DNA from: Meghimatium bilineatum
Taxonomy: Eukaryota; Mollusca; Gastropoda; Stylommatophora; Philomycidae
Direction: 5' to 3'
DNA length: 64,000 bases
Assembly (NCBI GenBank): GCA_034231615.1
Contig: CM067317.1
Span: forward strand, 15,467,073 to 15,531,072
Made by a program: the position numbers and the translations under genes. Under the pieces are notes generated by a model that was not told where the DNA came from, made no database searches, and worked only from the letters and a program-made list of their open reading frames with translations. Positions 62,701 to 63,416 of the stretch are shown in pieces. How positions within the stretch are numbered: position 1 is the stretch's first letter; each line of letters begins with the position of its first letter.

Positions 62701-63416
62701 TAGTGTGTATTCGTGTGTATTTTTGTTTTTCTTTATTCCTCTTCTTCGGCAATTATGTTTGACATTGAACATTCGCTTAATTATGTTTCACATTGAACAT
62801 TCATTCAATAATGTTTGATATTGAAAATTCACTCAATCGTGTATGACATTGAACATTCACTCAATCATATATGCCATTGAAAATACACTCAATAATGTGT
62901 GGCATTGAACATTGGCACTGTATGTCAAACAATTTAAATCAGTAATTATCAAAACAACACACAATCAGTGGTCTTAGTGTAAAACTGTCACAAAAGCACG
63001 TAATTCATTAAATGATGAAACTCCCTAATACTCCAAACCGTATTTATACGCATTAACTTACACTGTGATAAAATACTTCGTTCTGAAGAGGTCGTGAATG
63101 CAGAAATTATAAATAGTGTCACAATTAAAATAGACACACACACAAAAATCACTTGAATACTTTCAAAATGCCATTTTTCCAGATTAACTTGGAAATAAAA
63201 ATCCCACCTGGCATCTTCAATGACTCCAGTGGCCAAAGAGTGGACACAAGAGTACAGTTCATTGGATATAAACGCTCTCAGTTGTTTGTTCCATCTGATG
63301 GCTTTCCTGATGGTGACGCATCAATGCACAGCCAACCAGTCATCTCGGCGACAGTCACTGGAAGAGAGATTAAAAACCTGACAGTCCCGATTGAGATTCG
63401 ATTGCTAAACATAACG
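21711..63416 (+). CDS. Adhesion-GPCR-like receptor ectodomain (cadherin-FN3-EGF13-GAIN), partial, 16 exons
   Basis: Spliced exons: 21711-21899, 22443-22608, 25357-25474, 32613-32770, 34188-34374, 37068-37251, 40390-40590, 43495-43715, 43979-44171, 46241-46494, 47650-48005, 50654-50722, 53354-53484, 57758-57852, 61134-61314 and 63183-63416. They total 2937 nt, or 979 codons, with all fifteen junctions in phase. Domains in the fragment (approximate residues): cadherin repeat 14-112, FN3 119-211, thirteen EGF-like modules 211-757, and GAIN helical and start of beta part 763-979. GAIN plus adhesion modules is the usual outside half of adhesion GPCRs, which sit in the plasma membrane and bind neighbouring cells or matrix. 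The GPS and seven-helix part must lie past 64000, if present. The signal peptide and any earlier domains are not in the window. Unlike CELSR/Flamingo there is no laminin-G and no hormone-receptor motif. Alternative: a GAIN-bearing protein of another kind, such as a polycystin-1-like one. Confidence 0.85.
22018..22112 (-). mobile_element. Partial SINE with (GAA)n tail, intron 1
   Basis: CTTCGGAGTTCATTATCAAA, then CCATGGTCCTACTAGATTTC and a GTAGTTCAG end, match the first 90 bp of the family copy at 4498. The other half is missing. Confidence 0.5.
22443..22608 (+). CDS. Exon 2: cadherin repeat, second half
   Basis: It starts after TGTGTTTAG and ends before GTAAGT. Length is 166 nt, phase 0 in, phase 1 out. 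It encodes [18 protein letters not shown] and then [20 protein letters not shown], the cadherin signature A.D.GSP....A.V.I.V. Intron 1 is only 543 bp. The last codon is completed by the next exon to give Gln before the FN3 domain. Confidence 0.9.
22738..23300. repeat. 16-bp minisatellite in intron 2
   Basis: About 35 copies of TATCTAACCCAATGTT with AG/AA and TTTACC variants. It continues at 23461-23620 with more diverged units after a SINE insertion and ends in a short AT run. Each unit contains TAACCC, but the spacing is not telomeric. Confidence 0.92.
23301..23462 (-). mobile_element. SINE inserted in the intron 2 array
   Basis: It starts TCTTCTTCTCAGAGTGCATT and ends near ACATCTATCTTCGGGGGAG. 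It has all blocks of the (GAA)n-tailed SINE in minus orientation, and array units continue on both sides. The insertion is therefore younger than the array. Confidence 0.68.
23461..23620. repeat. Right part of the intron 2 minisatellite
   Basis: Degenerate TATCTAACCCAATGTT-type units with more substitutions than left of the SINE, and an AT run at 23570-23590. Confidence 0.75.
23625..23812. mobile_element. Possible hAT-type non-autonomous element end
   Basis: CTCAGTTTGAAAACCACTG near 23780 is, on the minus strand, CAGTGGTTTTCAAACTGAG, a typical hAT terminal sequence. The left end GACCGTGGTCTCC is a poor mate. No target-site duplication was seen. Confidence 0.35.
24110..25140. repeat. 1-kb AAC/AAG-rich polypurine tract
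   Basis: An irregular run of AACAAGAAGAACAACAAG-type units, longer repeats of which include AGAATGTCAAGAAGAACAAC. Almost no pyrimidines other than C occur on the + strand. It produces long low-complexity frames on both strands (Lys/Asn-rich on +, Leu/Phe-rich on -). These are not genes. Confidence 0.9.
25357..25474 (+). CDS. Exon 3: fibronectin type III, first half
   Basis: The acceptor TTTTACAG and donor GTAGAT frame 118 nt, phase 1 in, phase 2 out. It encodes [20 protein letters not shown] then [10 protein letters not shown]. The Trp in the VTICW strand and the GYNV.V strand are hallmarks of FN3 domains. Two Cys in the sheet are unusual for FN3. The domain is finished by exon 4. Confidence 0.82.
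25976..28907 (-). mobile_element. I-type LINE insertion, 5'-truncated, in intron 3
   Basis: The 2932-bp insert is flanked by the 11-bp direct repeat ATTATAGATAT at 25965-25975 and 28908-28918, the target-site duplication. It lies antisense to the receptor gene. The 3' end carries a short GAAGAAGAAG tail next to the duplication. The 5' end begins a few bases before the ORF start at 28902, so the endonuclease and everything upstream are lost. The uninterrupted ORF and perfect duplication point to a recent insertion. Confidence 0.92.
26008..28902 (-). CDS. LINE ORF2 fragment: reverse transcriptase and RNase H, 964 codons
   Basis: The protein copies element RNA into DNA at the target site. Residues 1-180 are the linker after the missing endonuclease. 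The RT spans about 190-470, with [27 protein letters not shown] (first catalytic Asp), [20 protein letters not shown] and MYADDLVIW (about 416, catalytic YADD). RNase H is at about 725-845, with VYTDGSAQN, a YDAEIQA Glu, FLTDARSVL and [19 protein letters not shown] supplying the acidic residues. A Cys/His cluster (CTCGQ...H...C) is near the end. RNase H plus this RT type fits the I superfamily. Without the endonuclease it cannot move on its own, but the frame is unbroken. Confidence 0.93.
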   Translation of the reverse strand: MNLDKDINRAVSEFNRCILHAASKTIPRGARKNYKPYWNDELEKLQNEMETSRQQAENRPSQEHHNKYQQTKAKFQRAKLQARRSSWKEKTESLNLERDTRKLWKLVKQLNDEGTGRNTRITLYKDRNILTGKHAADYFADSFAEDNNVKVSPDKQQEVRENQQNIGQGEPIPEVMEAPITMRELEQAISKLKMKKSPGADGVSNEMIRNLGSAARAKLLQIFNTSWSTGNVPQAWREAIMIPLLKSGKDGNTVSNYRPISLTSCLCKTMERIINLRMQWYLESENLLVSQQAGFRQCYSTEDQATYLSQEIEDAFQEKKLVLAAWIDLRKAFDKVWKEGLLKKLRNCRVSSRMYKWVKAYLHNRRARVQLDGRKSKKVLLRHGVPQGGVLSPTLFLVYINDLVAELPHGIKVAMYADDLVIWCTEEHATVATKQIQRAIDALTLWANRWCVSINTEKCSTTLFTLSPKQKAGHIKIDGELLKEDKQPTYLGVTFDDKLTWKQHINKATTKARRKLAILRKLSGTTWGASGNILSKVYQQGIRPHLEYGSAAWCPASNTTLQDLDKVQNQALRIMLGAMKSTTIAEMQKMGRMQTLGERRDTKVLTQAEKFQCMPSHPMKERFQNLAIGRLKRSSFIHQAKRLRRQLTDLPEVDSPLTSVPEQTPWSERHGMPIYIQTHVKGILSEDEQNSVQRMTVTLSFLDEEYPQDIWVRVYTDGSAQNAVRNGGAGVYIEYPHKPRDTIRTPTGKFCNNYDAEIQAISVAAKKLLNSNSGLQPVVFLTDARSVLQALQSGKLTDLKKLLSELSYQYRVTMQWIPSHCGIPGNEKADQLAKEGAAEDQPDIPITYHQKKQMIKSIRKPQTPTQDDYHIMNRSEQVIILRLRTGHNRLRSHMYTKFKIGNTAMCTCGQAAQSAKHILQECSEHETLRQTYWPEETTLESKLHGTLYELQKTVSFIKETELQI
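29045..29308. repeat. 32-bp minisatellite, about 8 copies, intron 3
   Basis: The unit has AATCCCTGGGATCCCTGCC then TAGTATTATTTAG. Units alternate CTGCC and CTGGC. Each contains the palindrome-like CCTGGGATCCC with a BamHI-type GGATCC core. Confidence 0.93.
29311..29529. repeat. Direct repeat A, first copy
   Basis: About 215 bp starting TTGATTGTTGATATTCTGCT and ending TTGTGTCAAAG. It recurs at 30641-30860 with roughly 85-90 percent agreement by eye. The tRNA-like SINE at 29530 begins exactly where the two copies stop matching. Confidence 0.8.
29530..29755 (+). mobile_element. tRNA-derived SINE, intron 3
   Basis: The head is AGCCGCTTGCTCAAGAGG with AGATCGAATTCCC as B box. Then comes the core GAAGCTACGGAGTTACGTGC, and near the end AACCCGAGTACAATTTAGTC. 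Third copy of the family at 4200 and 5580. Confidence 0.62.
30641..30860. repeat. Direct repeat A, second copy
   Basis: It starts TTGATTGTTGATATTCTGCT and ends TTGTGTCAAAGG. Same orientation as 29311-29529, 1.3 kb downstream in the same intron. Confidence 0.8.
30861..32083. other. Intron 3 remainder, nothing recognised
   Basis: AT-rich intronic DNA, no element, array or exon-like frame. Confidence 0.5.
32084..32169. repeat. 38-bp repeat units left of exon 4
   Basis: About two units of AAGAAACCACTCTTACATAG plus GCAAGTTGGATGTTAGATT. The last 56 bp (32114-32169) match 33772-33827 at 54 positions. Confidence 0.88.
32172..32480. mobile_element. MITE-like element left of exon 4
   Basis: ATCCATAAATTACGTCAACA at the left end matches the terminal sequence of 20636-21411. 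Inside are G-rich runs (GTGGGGGGGGGGGCGGG and G12). The right end is poorly preserved (AATGGCAAACAAATTATGC). Confidence 0.42.
32613..32770 (+). CDS. Exon 4: FN3 second half; GC splice donor
   Basis: It follows TCTTTGCAG. Length is 158 nt. It encodes [39 protein letters not shown] and IFDKTGI. The pattern L.FG..Y.V.F is the closing strand of FN3. The only donor in frame with exon 5 is AG|GCAAGT, a GC-type donor with otherwise consensus bases. The leftover G joins GC of exon 5 to make Gly. If a GT site must be used, GTATGTATTC inside the exon is the nearest, but that would cut off the closing strand. Confidence 0.8.
33500..33760 (-). mobile_element. Possible tRNA-like SINE, intron 4
   Basis: On the minus strand AGATGGCGATGGTAGG and, further on, GCTGGTTCAATGCC resemble A and B boxes at tRNA-like spacing. 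The body of the element is not matched to another copy here, so this is tentative. Confidence 0.3.
33772..33845. repeat. 38-bp repeat units right of exon 4
   Basis: The same unit as 32084-32169 in direct orientation, about one and a half copies. Confidence 0.88.
34188..34374 (+). CDS. Exon 5: EGF 1 and start of EGF 2
   Basis: It follows TTTTCTGACCAG and ends before GTAAGT. Length is 187 nt, phase 1 in, phase 2 out. EGF 1 runs from [14 protein letters not shown] to [16 protein letters not shown], with six Cys in order. EGF 2 starts [12 protein letters not shown] and continues in exon 6. Confidence 0.9.
34600..34810. repeat. GATG/GGATGAATG microsatellite, intron 5
   Basis: An imperfect run of GATGATGATGG, GGATGAATGATG and similar units over about 200 bp. 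Confidence 0.85.
34811..35357. other. Intron 5 middle, unassigned
   Basis: No gene. The pieces TGACAGGTTGTACAGGTGAC near 35235-35290 form a short tandem repeat. CATTCCTCGTGACCC near 35094 recalls CATTCCTCGTGATAC at 33709, a possible shared SINE part. Confidence 0.4.
35358..35914. mobile_element. Element with 70-bp inverted repeats, intron 5
   Basis: The left arm 35358-35427 and right arm 35845-35914 are reverse complements at 66 of 70 positions (arms start TGTACTTACGTAAAACACAG and its mate). The 417-bp centre includes a T-rich stretch and the stem-loop GACCTTTTGGTTGAAACG at 35770. No transposase frame is present. It may be a fold-back element or two inverted terminal repeats of a Penelope-like element, since the same stem-loop occurs downstream of a GIY-YIG remnant near 44420. 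Confidence 0.7.
36120..36411. mobile_element. MITE-like remnant, intron 5
   Basis: G-rich GGAGGGGGTGCAG and GTGGAGGGGGTACAAATTC lie inside, and the right end ACATTATTGACGTAATTTAT matches the 20636 family in reverse complement. The left end is not clear. Confidence 0.4.
36423..36580 (+). mobile_element. tRNA-like SINE remnant, intron 5
   Basis: AATTAGTGGTTAGTGCATTG is a good A-box-type start and TACCAGTTCATATAG a weak B box. Degraded otherwise. Confidence 0.4.
37068..37251 (+). CDS. Exon 6: EGF 2 end and EGF 3
   Basis: It follows TTATCCCGCAG and ends before GTAAAT. Length is 184 nt, phase 2 in, phase 0 out. It completes EGF 2 (VCEYKG...[14 protein letters not shown]) and gives EGF 3 ([13 protein letters not shown] ... 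[15 protein letters not shown]). CLNSGTC fits the protein O-fucosyltransferase 1 site C2-x4-S/T-C3. Confidence 0.92.
37262..37490 (-). mobile_element. RTE-like LINE 3' remnant, intron 6
   Basis: On the minus strand 37286-37486 reads [20 protein letters not shown] followed by [10 protein letters not shown] and [13 protein letters not shown]. The pattern LENIVTTG+IEG+R.RGRQR...DSL is the C-terminal tail of RTE-like LINEs. It starts about 10 bp after the exon 6 donor. The same fragment, split by another LINE, lies in intron 13. Confidence 0.75.
37560..38070. repeat. Compound (TA)n / CTAT microsatellites, intron 6
   Basis: Three long TA runs separated by the same spacer ATATCTGTCTAACTATA, followed by CTATCTAT and ATATATAAACTATATGTC repeats. 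Copy number here is likely to be unstable. Confidence 0.92.
38508..38640. repeat. About 31-bp minisatellite, 4 copies
   Basis: The unit has CATATACTACTACAGAAATA then ACACTGAGGTT. Confidence 0.85.
39100..39335. repeat. About 33-bp minisatellite, 7 copies
   Basis: The unit has CTTACATACAGACAGGAGTA then AAAACTAAATAAT. Confidence 0.88.
39395..39490. repeat. 19-bp tandem repeat, 5 copies
   Basis: Unit CCAAATTAAGTAAGTATAT, with TCAAAATT variants. Confidence 0.9.
40035..40115 (-). mobile_element. tRNA-like sequence, probable SINE head
   Basis: The minus strand carries GGGTTCGAATCCCGC, a perfect B box, and about 45 nt before it TGTGGCGACGAGATACAGG, an imperfect A box. The tRNA cloverleaf is poor at the acceptor and anticodon arms, so I call it a SINE head and not a gene. 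Confidence 0.5.
40390..40590 (+). CDS. Exon 7: EGF 4 and most of EGF 5
   Basis: It follows TCAATTGCAG and ends before GTAAGA. Length is 201 nt, phase 0 at both ends, so skipping it would keep the frame. EGF 4 is [15 protein letters not shown] ... [19 protein letters not shown] 5 starts [16 protein letters not shown] and stops at FTCL, with the last two Cys in exon 8. Confidence 0.93.
40591..41220. other. Intron 7 start, nothing recognised
   Basis: AT-rich intronic DNA without array or element. Confidence 0.5.
41221..41655 (-). mobile_element. SINE split by a second SINE, intron 7
   Basis: The left part (41221-41310, CTACTAGATTTCCACCAGGA then TGTAGTTCAGAAA) and right part (41570-41655, TAGTCCAAAAAACGTAAATG then CCTGACACATCCGACT) are consecutive halves of one (GAA)n-tailed SINE on the minus strand. 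Between them is the tRNA-headed element listed next. TAGTTCAGAAA on the left and TAGTCCAAAAA on the right look like its diverged target-site duplication. Confidence 0.7.
41312..41570 (+). mobile_element. tRNA-derived SINE nested in another SINE
   Basis: The head has TTTAGCGCACTGGCTTCGCA (A-box type) and GGTTCTATGTTCATTCCCC (weak B box). The body has GGCAGAAGTATTCTTCAG, GGGTCGATCCAGCC and ATATAGCAGAGCCACTGAAA. It is a different SINE family from the one it interrupts. Confidence 0.62.
41850..41930 (-). mobile_element. Faint tRNA-like SINE head
   Basis: The minus strand reads GTGGTGTAGTAATTAGAACA, then CACGAGGTCGCAGACTAGG, which recall A box and T-arm at tRNA spacing. No body is recognised. Confidence 0.3.
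42640..43455. repeat. 175-bp higher-order repeat of ~35-bp monomers, intron 7
   Basis: Monomers carry GTAATCGTTGTAACGTCAGT and TAGTTTGTATGAG. Five different monomers form a 175-bp unit. The unit 42851-43025 and the next one 43026-43200 read identical, and a third starts at 43201 and diverges. Monomer-only sequence flanks both sides. Confidence 0.92.
43495..43715 (+). CDS. Exon 8: EGF 5 end, EGF 6, EGF 7 start
   Basis: It follows TTGATCTGATAG and ends before GTGAGT. Length is 221 nt, phase 0 in, phase 2 out. [13 protein letters not shown] closes EGF 5. EGF 6 is [14 protein letters not shown] ... [17 protein letters not shown] 7 begins [16 protein letters not shown]. The join FTCL|CPFGF makes a perfect C.C..GF.G..C ending, which strongly supports the 7-8 junction. 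Confidence 0.93.
43979..44171 (+). CDS. Exon 9: EGF 7 end, EGF 8, EGF 9 start
   Basis: It follows TTTTTTTCCTCAG and ends before GTAAGA. Length is 193 nt, phase 2 in, phase 0 out. [15 protein letters not shown] closes EGF 7. EGF 8 is [14 protein letters not shown] ... [17 protein letters not shown] 9 starts NKCALN. Intron 8 before it is only 263 bp, the shortest of the fragment. Confidence 0.92.
44390..45095 (-). mobile_element. Penelope-like element remnant with GIY-YIG domain, intron 9
   Basis: On the minus strand (coding end 44829) the frame reads [20 protein letters not shown], then [20 protein letters not shown] and VDVHFN. The pattern YxIxC......YIGETGR.L..RF.EH is the GIY-YIG nuclease of Penelope-like elements, with the second Tyr, Gly and the Arg of the GETGR loop present. 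The reverse transcriptase is missing. About 400 bp downstream on the same strand is the hammerhead-like stem-loop at 44404-44433. An (AT)n run and an (AG)n run (44690-44776) lie between. Confidence 0.75.
44690..44776. repeat. (AT)n followed by (AG)n
   Basis: About 60 bp of AT repeats switch directly to about 27 bp of AG repeats. Confidence 0.95.
45105..45540. repeat. 18-bp minisatellite, about 24 copies, intron 9
   Basis: Unit CAGATGACCAACAAACMT, differing mainly at one base (ACC or ACA before T). With a unit length divisible by three, long frames run through it: SDDQQT and MTNKPQ on the + strand, FVGHLR on the minus strand. The minus frame continues in phase into the GIY-YIG remnant. Not a gene. 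Confidence 0.95.
46241..46494 (+). CDS. Exon 10: EGF 9, EGF 10, EGF 11 start
   Basis: It follows CCATATCAG and ends before GTAAGT. Length is 254 nt, phase 0 in, phase 2 out. EGF 9 continues VCKNGGTCQ ... [17 protein letters not shown] 10 is [14 protein letters not shown] ... [17 protein letters not shown] 11 begins [14 protein letters not shown]. An antisense 89-codon frame over it is a shadow. Confidence 0.93.
46596..46628. repeat. (CA)n microsatellite
   Basis: About 14 ACs in intron 10. Confidence 0.95.
46700..47405 (+). mobile_element. LINE 3' fragment, + strand, intron 10
   Basis: Frame 46720-47130 has [37 protein letters not shown] and [13 protein letters not shown]. After a frameshift near 47125, frame 47142-47402 has [35 protein letters not shown] and a TRDRGCWRS tail. 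This order (LGD.....DG....E+.RRI, YGSETWT, YFGH, +GRRARGRQR) is the end of an RTE/CR1-like ORF2. It is the best copy of the family in the window, although frame-broken and 5'-truncated. Confidence 0.85.
47406..47649. other. Intron 10 end
   Basis: AT-rich DNA. Loosely repeated TTATTTTCACATTGACTTTC-like pieces occur every ~45 bp between 47440 and 47600. It ends in the exon 11 acceptor. Confidence 0.45.
47650..48005 (+). CDS. Exon 11: EGF 11 end, EGF 12, EGF 13
   Basis: It follows TATACACAG and ends before GTAAGT. At 356 nt it is the longest exon, phase 2 in, phase 1 out. EGF 11 has an unusually long loop between its third and fourth Cys (about 30 residues, Thr-rich). EGF 12 is [13 protein letters not shown] ... 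[13 protein letters not shown], also with a long acidic loop. CTSSPC fits the O-glucose site C-x-S-x-P-C. EGF 13 is compact: [14 protein letters not shown], then [10 protein letters not shown]. Confidence 0.93.
48380..48960 (+). mobile_element. LINE 3' fragment, second family, intron 11
   Basis: Pieces in order: [31 protein letters not shown], then frame 48643-48906 with [40 protein letters not shown] and PRTRM-like remains. This matches the C-terminal layout of CR1/RTE-like LINEs and is related to the copy at 50820-51220 ([35 protein letters not shown]). Several frameshifts. Confidence 0.78.
49105..49205. repeat. 42-bp direct duplication
   Basis: GATAATTTTTGAATATAATA then TCATGTCTTGTGATGCTAAG occurs twice in tandem. 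Confidence 0.9.
49200..49900 (+). mobile_element. Mutator-like transposase remnant, intron 11
   Basis: Near 49220 the frame has [15 protein letters not shown]. From 49580 it has [18 protein letters not shown], a stop, then [20 protein letters not shown] followed by [17 protein letters not shown]. The pattern ECVGH+QKR...L......L.DG+[19 protein letters not shown] is the conserved C-terminal part of a Mutator-like transposase family common in invertebrate genomes, recognised here from memory of the family. The middle is deleted and no terminal repeats were found. Confidence 0.6.
50012..50170 (+). mobile_element. SINE with (GAA)n tail, + strand, intron 11
   Basis: It starts CCGCCGAAGACGGATGTGTC and ends GAACGCTGAAGAAGAAGAAG. 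It is the most complete copy and shows the sense orientation with the tail at the 3' end. The internal pair GATCTAGTAGTACTGCTACA / GAGATCCAGCAGG forms an imperfect inverted repeat. Confidence 0.72.
50355..50470 (-). mobile_element. Partial SINE with (GAA)n tail
   Basis: CATTCTCAAACTCCCACTAG, then AGCAAGATGTAGTCCACATA, same family in minus orientation, 3' half lost. Confidence 0.55.
50654..50722 (+). CDS. Exon 12: last Cys of EGF 13 and linker
   Basis: It follows TCTTTTTCAACAG and ends before GTATGA. It is a tiny exon of 69 nt, phase 1 at both ends, so it is a candidate cassette. It encodes [20 protein letters not shown]. The ILC completes GFTG-ILCE of EGF 13. The rest is a short Cys-containing linker to the GAIN domain. 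It is too short to hold a hormone-receptor motif. Confidence 0.85.
50820..51220 (+). mobile_element. LINE 3' fragment, intron 12
   Basis: Frame 50847-51218 reads [57 protein letters not shown] and [17 protein letters not shown]. This is the typical tail of a CR1/RTE-like ORF2 (WFGH.MRM ... GRPRKRW.D). It begins about 100 bp after the exon 12 donor. Confidence 0.82.
51591..51740 (+). repeat. Hairpin next to a hammerhead-like motif, intron 12
   Basis: The left arm 51591-51619 (ACAAACACACACAGAGAAAT ...) pairs with the right arm 51635-51661 (... CTCTGTGTGTTTGT) over about 25 bp with a 15-nt loop. Directly after is CCGATGAAGATTATATAGTC then GAAAAGG, which fits a hammerhead core with one change. 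Likely a Penelope-like terminal repeat remnant. Confidence 0.5.
51900..52450. repeat. 16-bp degenerate minisatellite, intron 12
   Basis: About 30 copies of AAGCTGTCTCGGAAGT with many single-base variants. Copies in the middle are more diverged than those at the left edge. Confidence 0.9.
52451..52940. other. Intron 12, unassigned
   Basis: No gene. Near 52830 TGCAAGAGTTTGAGAATGAA is a piece of the (GAA)n-tailed SINE. Nothing else is recognised. Confidence 0.4.
52943..53230. mobile_element. hAT-like non-autonomous element
   Basis: The left end AGTGGTTCTAAACTTTGG and the right end AAGTTTAGAACCGCTG are inverted copies with one change. CAGNGGTTCTAAACTT is the usual look of hAT ends. The inside has three or four units of GGGGTCTGCGTTGTTCTATC type. 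No transposase, no clear 8-bp duplication. Confidence 0.5.
53354..53484 (+). CDS. Exon 13: start of GAIN, helical part
   Basis: It follows TTATAACAG. Length is 131 nt, phase 1 in, phase 0 out at a weak donor GTTTGC. It encodes [20 protein letters not shown] and [17 protein letters not shown]. The helical, Asn-glycosylatable composition fits GAIN subdomain A. The open frame runs on through the intron into a LINE fragment up to 54033, so an ORF-only reading would fuse a transposon piece to the receptor. Confidence 0.82.
53530..54262 (-). mobile_element. RTE-like LINE remnant split by another LINE, intron 13
   Basis: The segments 53530-53602 and 54114-54262 together match the minus-strand remnant at 37262-37490 (GGCGTAGGCGACCATGGCTC on the left; GCTAGGTTGTCAAACTAATA, then TTTTCTCACGTTGTCC on the right). 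They are interrupted by a 511-bp insertion listed next. Confidence 0.82.
53603..54113 (+). mobile_element. L2/CR1-like LINE 3' end with C2H2 finger
   Basis: It is flanked by the 10-bp duplication ATTGTTATCA at 53593-53602 and 54114-54123. It encodes [38 protein letters not shown] and, at the end, [20 protein letters not shown] then THY and a stop at 54033. The Cys-x2-Cys...His-x3-His finger at the C-terminus is typical of this LINE group. The 3' end has TTATTATTATTAGGTTGAG and a CATCATC tail. The frame is open over the whole insert and is accidentally in line with exon 13. Confidence 0.88.
54343..54600 (+). mobile_element. Possible Penelope-like terminal region
   Basis: Contains CTTGAGAAAGGTTCCATTTG then AGCCGATACGTGG, a stem-loop of the same design as 35761 and 44404. 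No coding part is recognised. Confidence 0.35.
54705..54850 (-). mobile_element. Diverged SINE with (GAA)n tail
   Basis: TTCTTCAGAGTTTGTTCTCA, then GAAGTAGTCAGGAGAACAG and CCTGTCACATCCGACTTCAG. Same block order as 4498, diverged subfamily shared with 55785-55925. Confidence 0.55.
54905..55320. repeat. About 28-30-bp minisatellite, 14-15 copies, intron 13
   Basis: The unit has CTTCCTATGCTGGGTTGACT then AAAGACATT, varying by one or two bases in length (TGGGTT or TGGGTTT, CATTC or CATC). Confidence 0.93.
55670..55785. repeat. 30-bp repeat, 4 copies
   Basis: The unit has AAATCATCTATAAATGCCAC then TGTTAGAAAT. It abuts the SINE-like copy at 55785. Confidence 0.9.
55785..55925 (-). mobile_element. 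Diverged SINE-like copy
   Basis: TTCTTCTGGGTTCTTCCTCG, then GACAATGGAATGCGTTATAT and CCTGACACATTCGACTTCAG. Same subfamily as 54705-54850. Confidence 0.5.
56400..56470. repeat. 22-bp repeat, 3 copies
   Basis: Unit AAGTGAAGTGAATTTACASTC. Confidence 0.85.
56600..56830 (+). mobile_element. Strongly decayed LINE tail
   Basis: The piece [14 protein letters not shown] near 56655-56690 recalls the FFGH.KRHD motif of the family at 47142. Nothing else survives clearly. Confidence 0.35.
56950..57178. repeat. About 44-bp minisatellite, 5 copies
   Basis: The unit has GTAAAGATTTCCATTGATCT then GAAGTGAATGCAACAAAAA with alternating ACTGAT or TAT endings. Confidence 0.92.
57190..57310 (+). mobile_element. 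SINE-like copy, diverged
   Basis: AAATCAGATGTGCTAGGCCT, GGTGGCACAACGTAATCAC and ATGGAACGAACGC, variant-2 order. Confidence 0.42.
57758..57852 (+). CDS. Exon 14: GAIN helical part
   Basis: It follows CATATTCTTTAG and ends before GTAAGG. Length is 95 nt, phase 0 in, phase 2 out. It encodes [20 protein letters not shown] then [12 protein letters not shown]. It is too short to have been found by length alone and was identified by phase and by continuity of the GAIN helices. Confidence 0.75.
57955..58135 (+). mobile_element. SINE with GAA-type tail, intron 14
   Basis: GTGCCGAAAATGGATGTGTT, GGGTCCGATGGCGCAAATT and AAACGAACGCTGAAAGAAGA. Starts about 100 bp after exon 14. Confidence 0.6.
58140..58580. 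repeat. CATCAG repeats, then a 24-bp array
   Basis: 58150-58260 is a loose CATCAGCATCACAACAT repeat. 58340-58580 is ten copies of ACAGTAATAGACAATATTAC plus CAGT, 24 bp. The period is divisible by three, giving TVIDNITS and ITVLVILS frames on opposite strands, which are artefacts. Confidence 0.93.
58720..58985 (-). mobile_element. SINE with (GAA)n tail, expanded middle
   Basis: GTCAGCGTTCATTCTCAACA at the left and CCCGATACATTCGACTTCTG at the right. The middle block TAGTAGGACAATGGTCCTAC is present about three times, so this copy gained internal repeats. Confidence 0.58.
58986..59449. other. Intron 14, nothing recognised
   Basis: T-rich intronic DNA with short hydrophobic frames only. Confidence 0.45.
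59450..59825. repeat. About 46-bp minisatellite, 8 copies, intron 14
   Basis: The unit has AACAGAAAGACAAGGTATAA then TAACAATAAGGGCATATCTA. A shorter 23-bp sub-unit (AACAATAAGGGACTATCTAT) is repeated at 59565-59635. Confidence 0.92.
59890..60180. mobile_element. MITE-like remnant, intron 14
   Basis: GAGAAATGTTGACGTCAACA on the left and TGGTAGACGTAATGTACGAA on the right carry the ACGTAAT/ACGTC motifs of the 20636 family. GC-rich purine pieces lie between. Ends are diverged. Confidence 0.4.
60181..61133. other. Intron 14 end, nothing recognised
   Basis: AT-rich DNA up to the exon 15 acceptor. No array or element. Confidence 0.5.
61134..61314 (+). CDS. Exon 15: GAIN, helical to beta transition
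   Basis: It follows TTTCTTTATTCAG and ends before GTAATC. Length is 181 nt, phase 2 in, phase 0 out. It encodes [35 protein letters not shown] and [13 protein letters not shown]. It has several N-glycosylation sequons (NYT, NIS, NST, NVS), as is common in GAIN domains. Confidence 0.85.
61380..61590. repeat. About 45-bp degenerate repeat, 4 copies
   Basis: The unit has ATAAATATATCCATAAATCC then AACTTAGATCATTTATCT. Confidence 0.85.
61680..62010 (+). mobile_element. SINE-like repeat, variant 2, intron 15
   Basis: CATAAGATGCGACTAGTGAG, GGCGCAGATATCGCATCT and AAATGCAAACCACGAAAAAT in family order. The usual GAA tail is missing, and the copy runs on into CTCCGCTTTGCAATACATTT. Confidence 0.5.
62238..62530. 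repeat. 47-bp minisatellite, 6 copies, intron 15
   Basis: The unit has AGTGATAGTCGTTCTAACAC then TTCATGTCATAATCACGTT and a TCTTATAA end. Inner copies look identical and the last two are diverged. Confidence 0.93.
62750..62925. repeat. About 28-bp degenerate repeat, 6 copies
   Basis: The unit has ATGTTTGACATTGAACATTC then ACTCAATA. Confidence 0.85.
63183..63416 (+). CDS. Exon 16: GAIN beta part before the GPS
   Basis: It follows CATTTTTCCAG and ends before GTACAT. Length is 234 nt, phase 0 at both ends. It encodes [30 protein letters not shown] and [14 protein letters not shown] followed by [13 protein letters not shown]. Strands of the type PVISA.V.......L..PI.I.L are the classical lead-in to the GPS motif of adhesion GPCRs. 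The GPS itself (Cys, Trp, HL/T) would be in the next exon, beyond the window. Confidence 0.88.
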
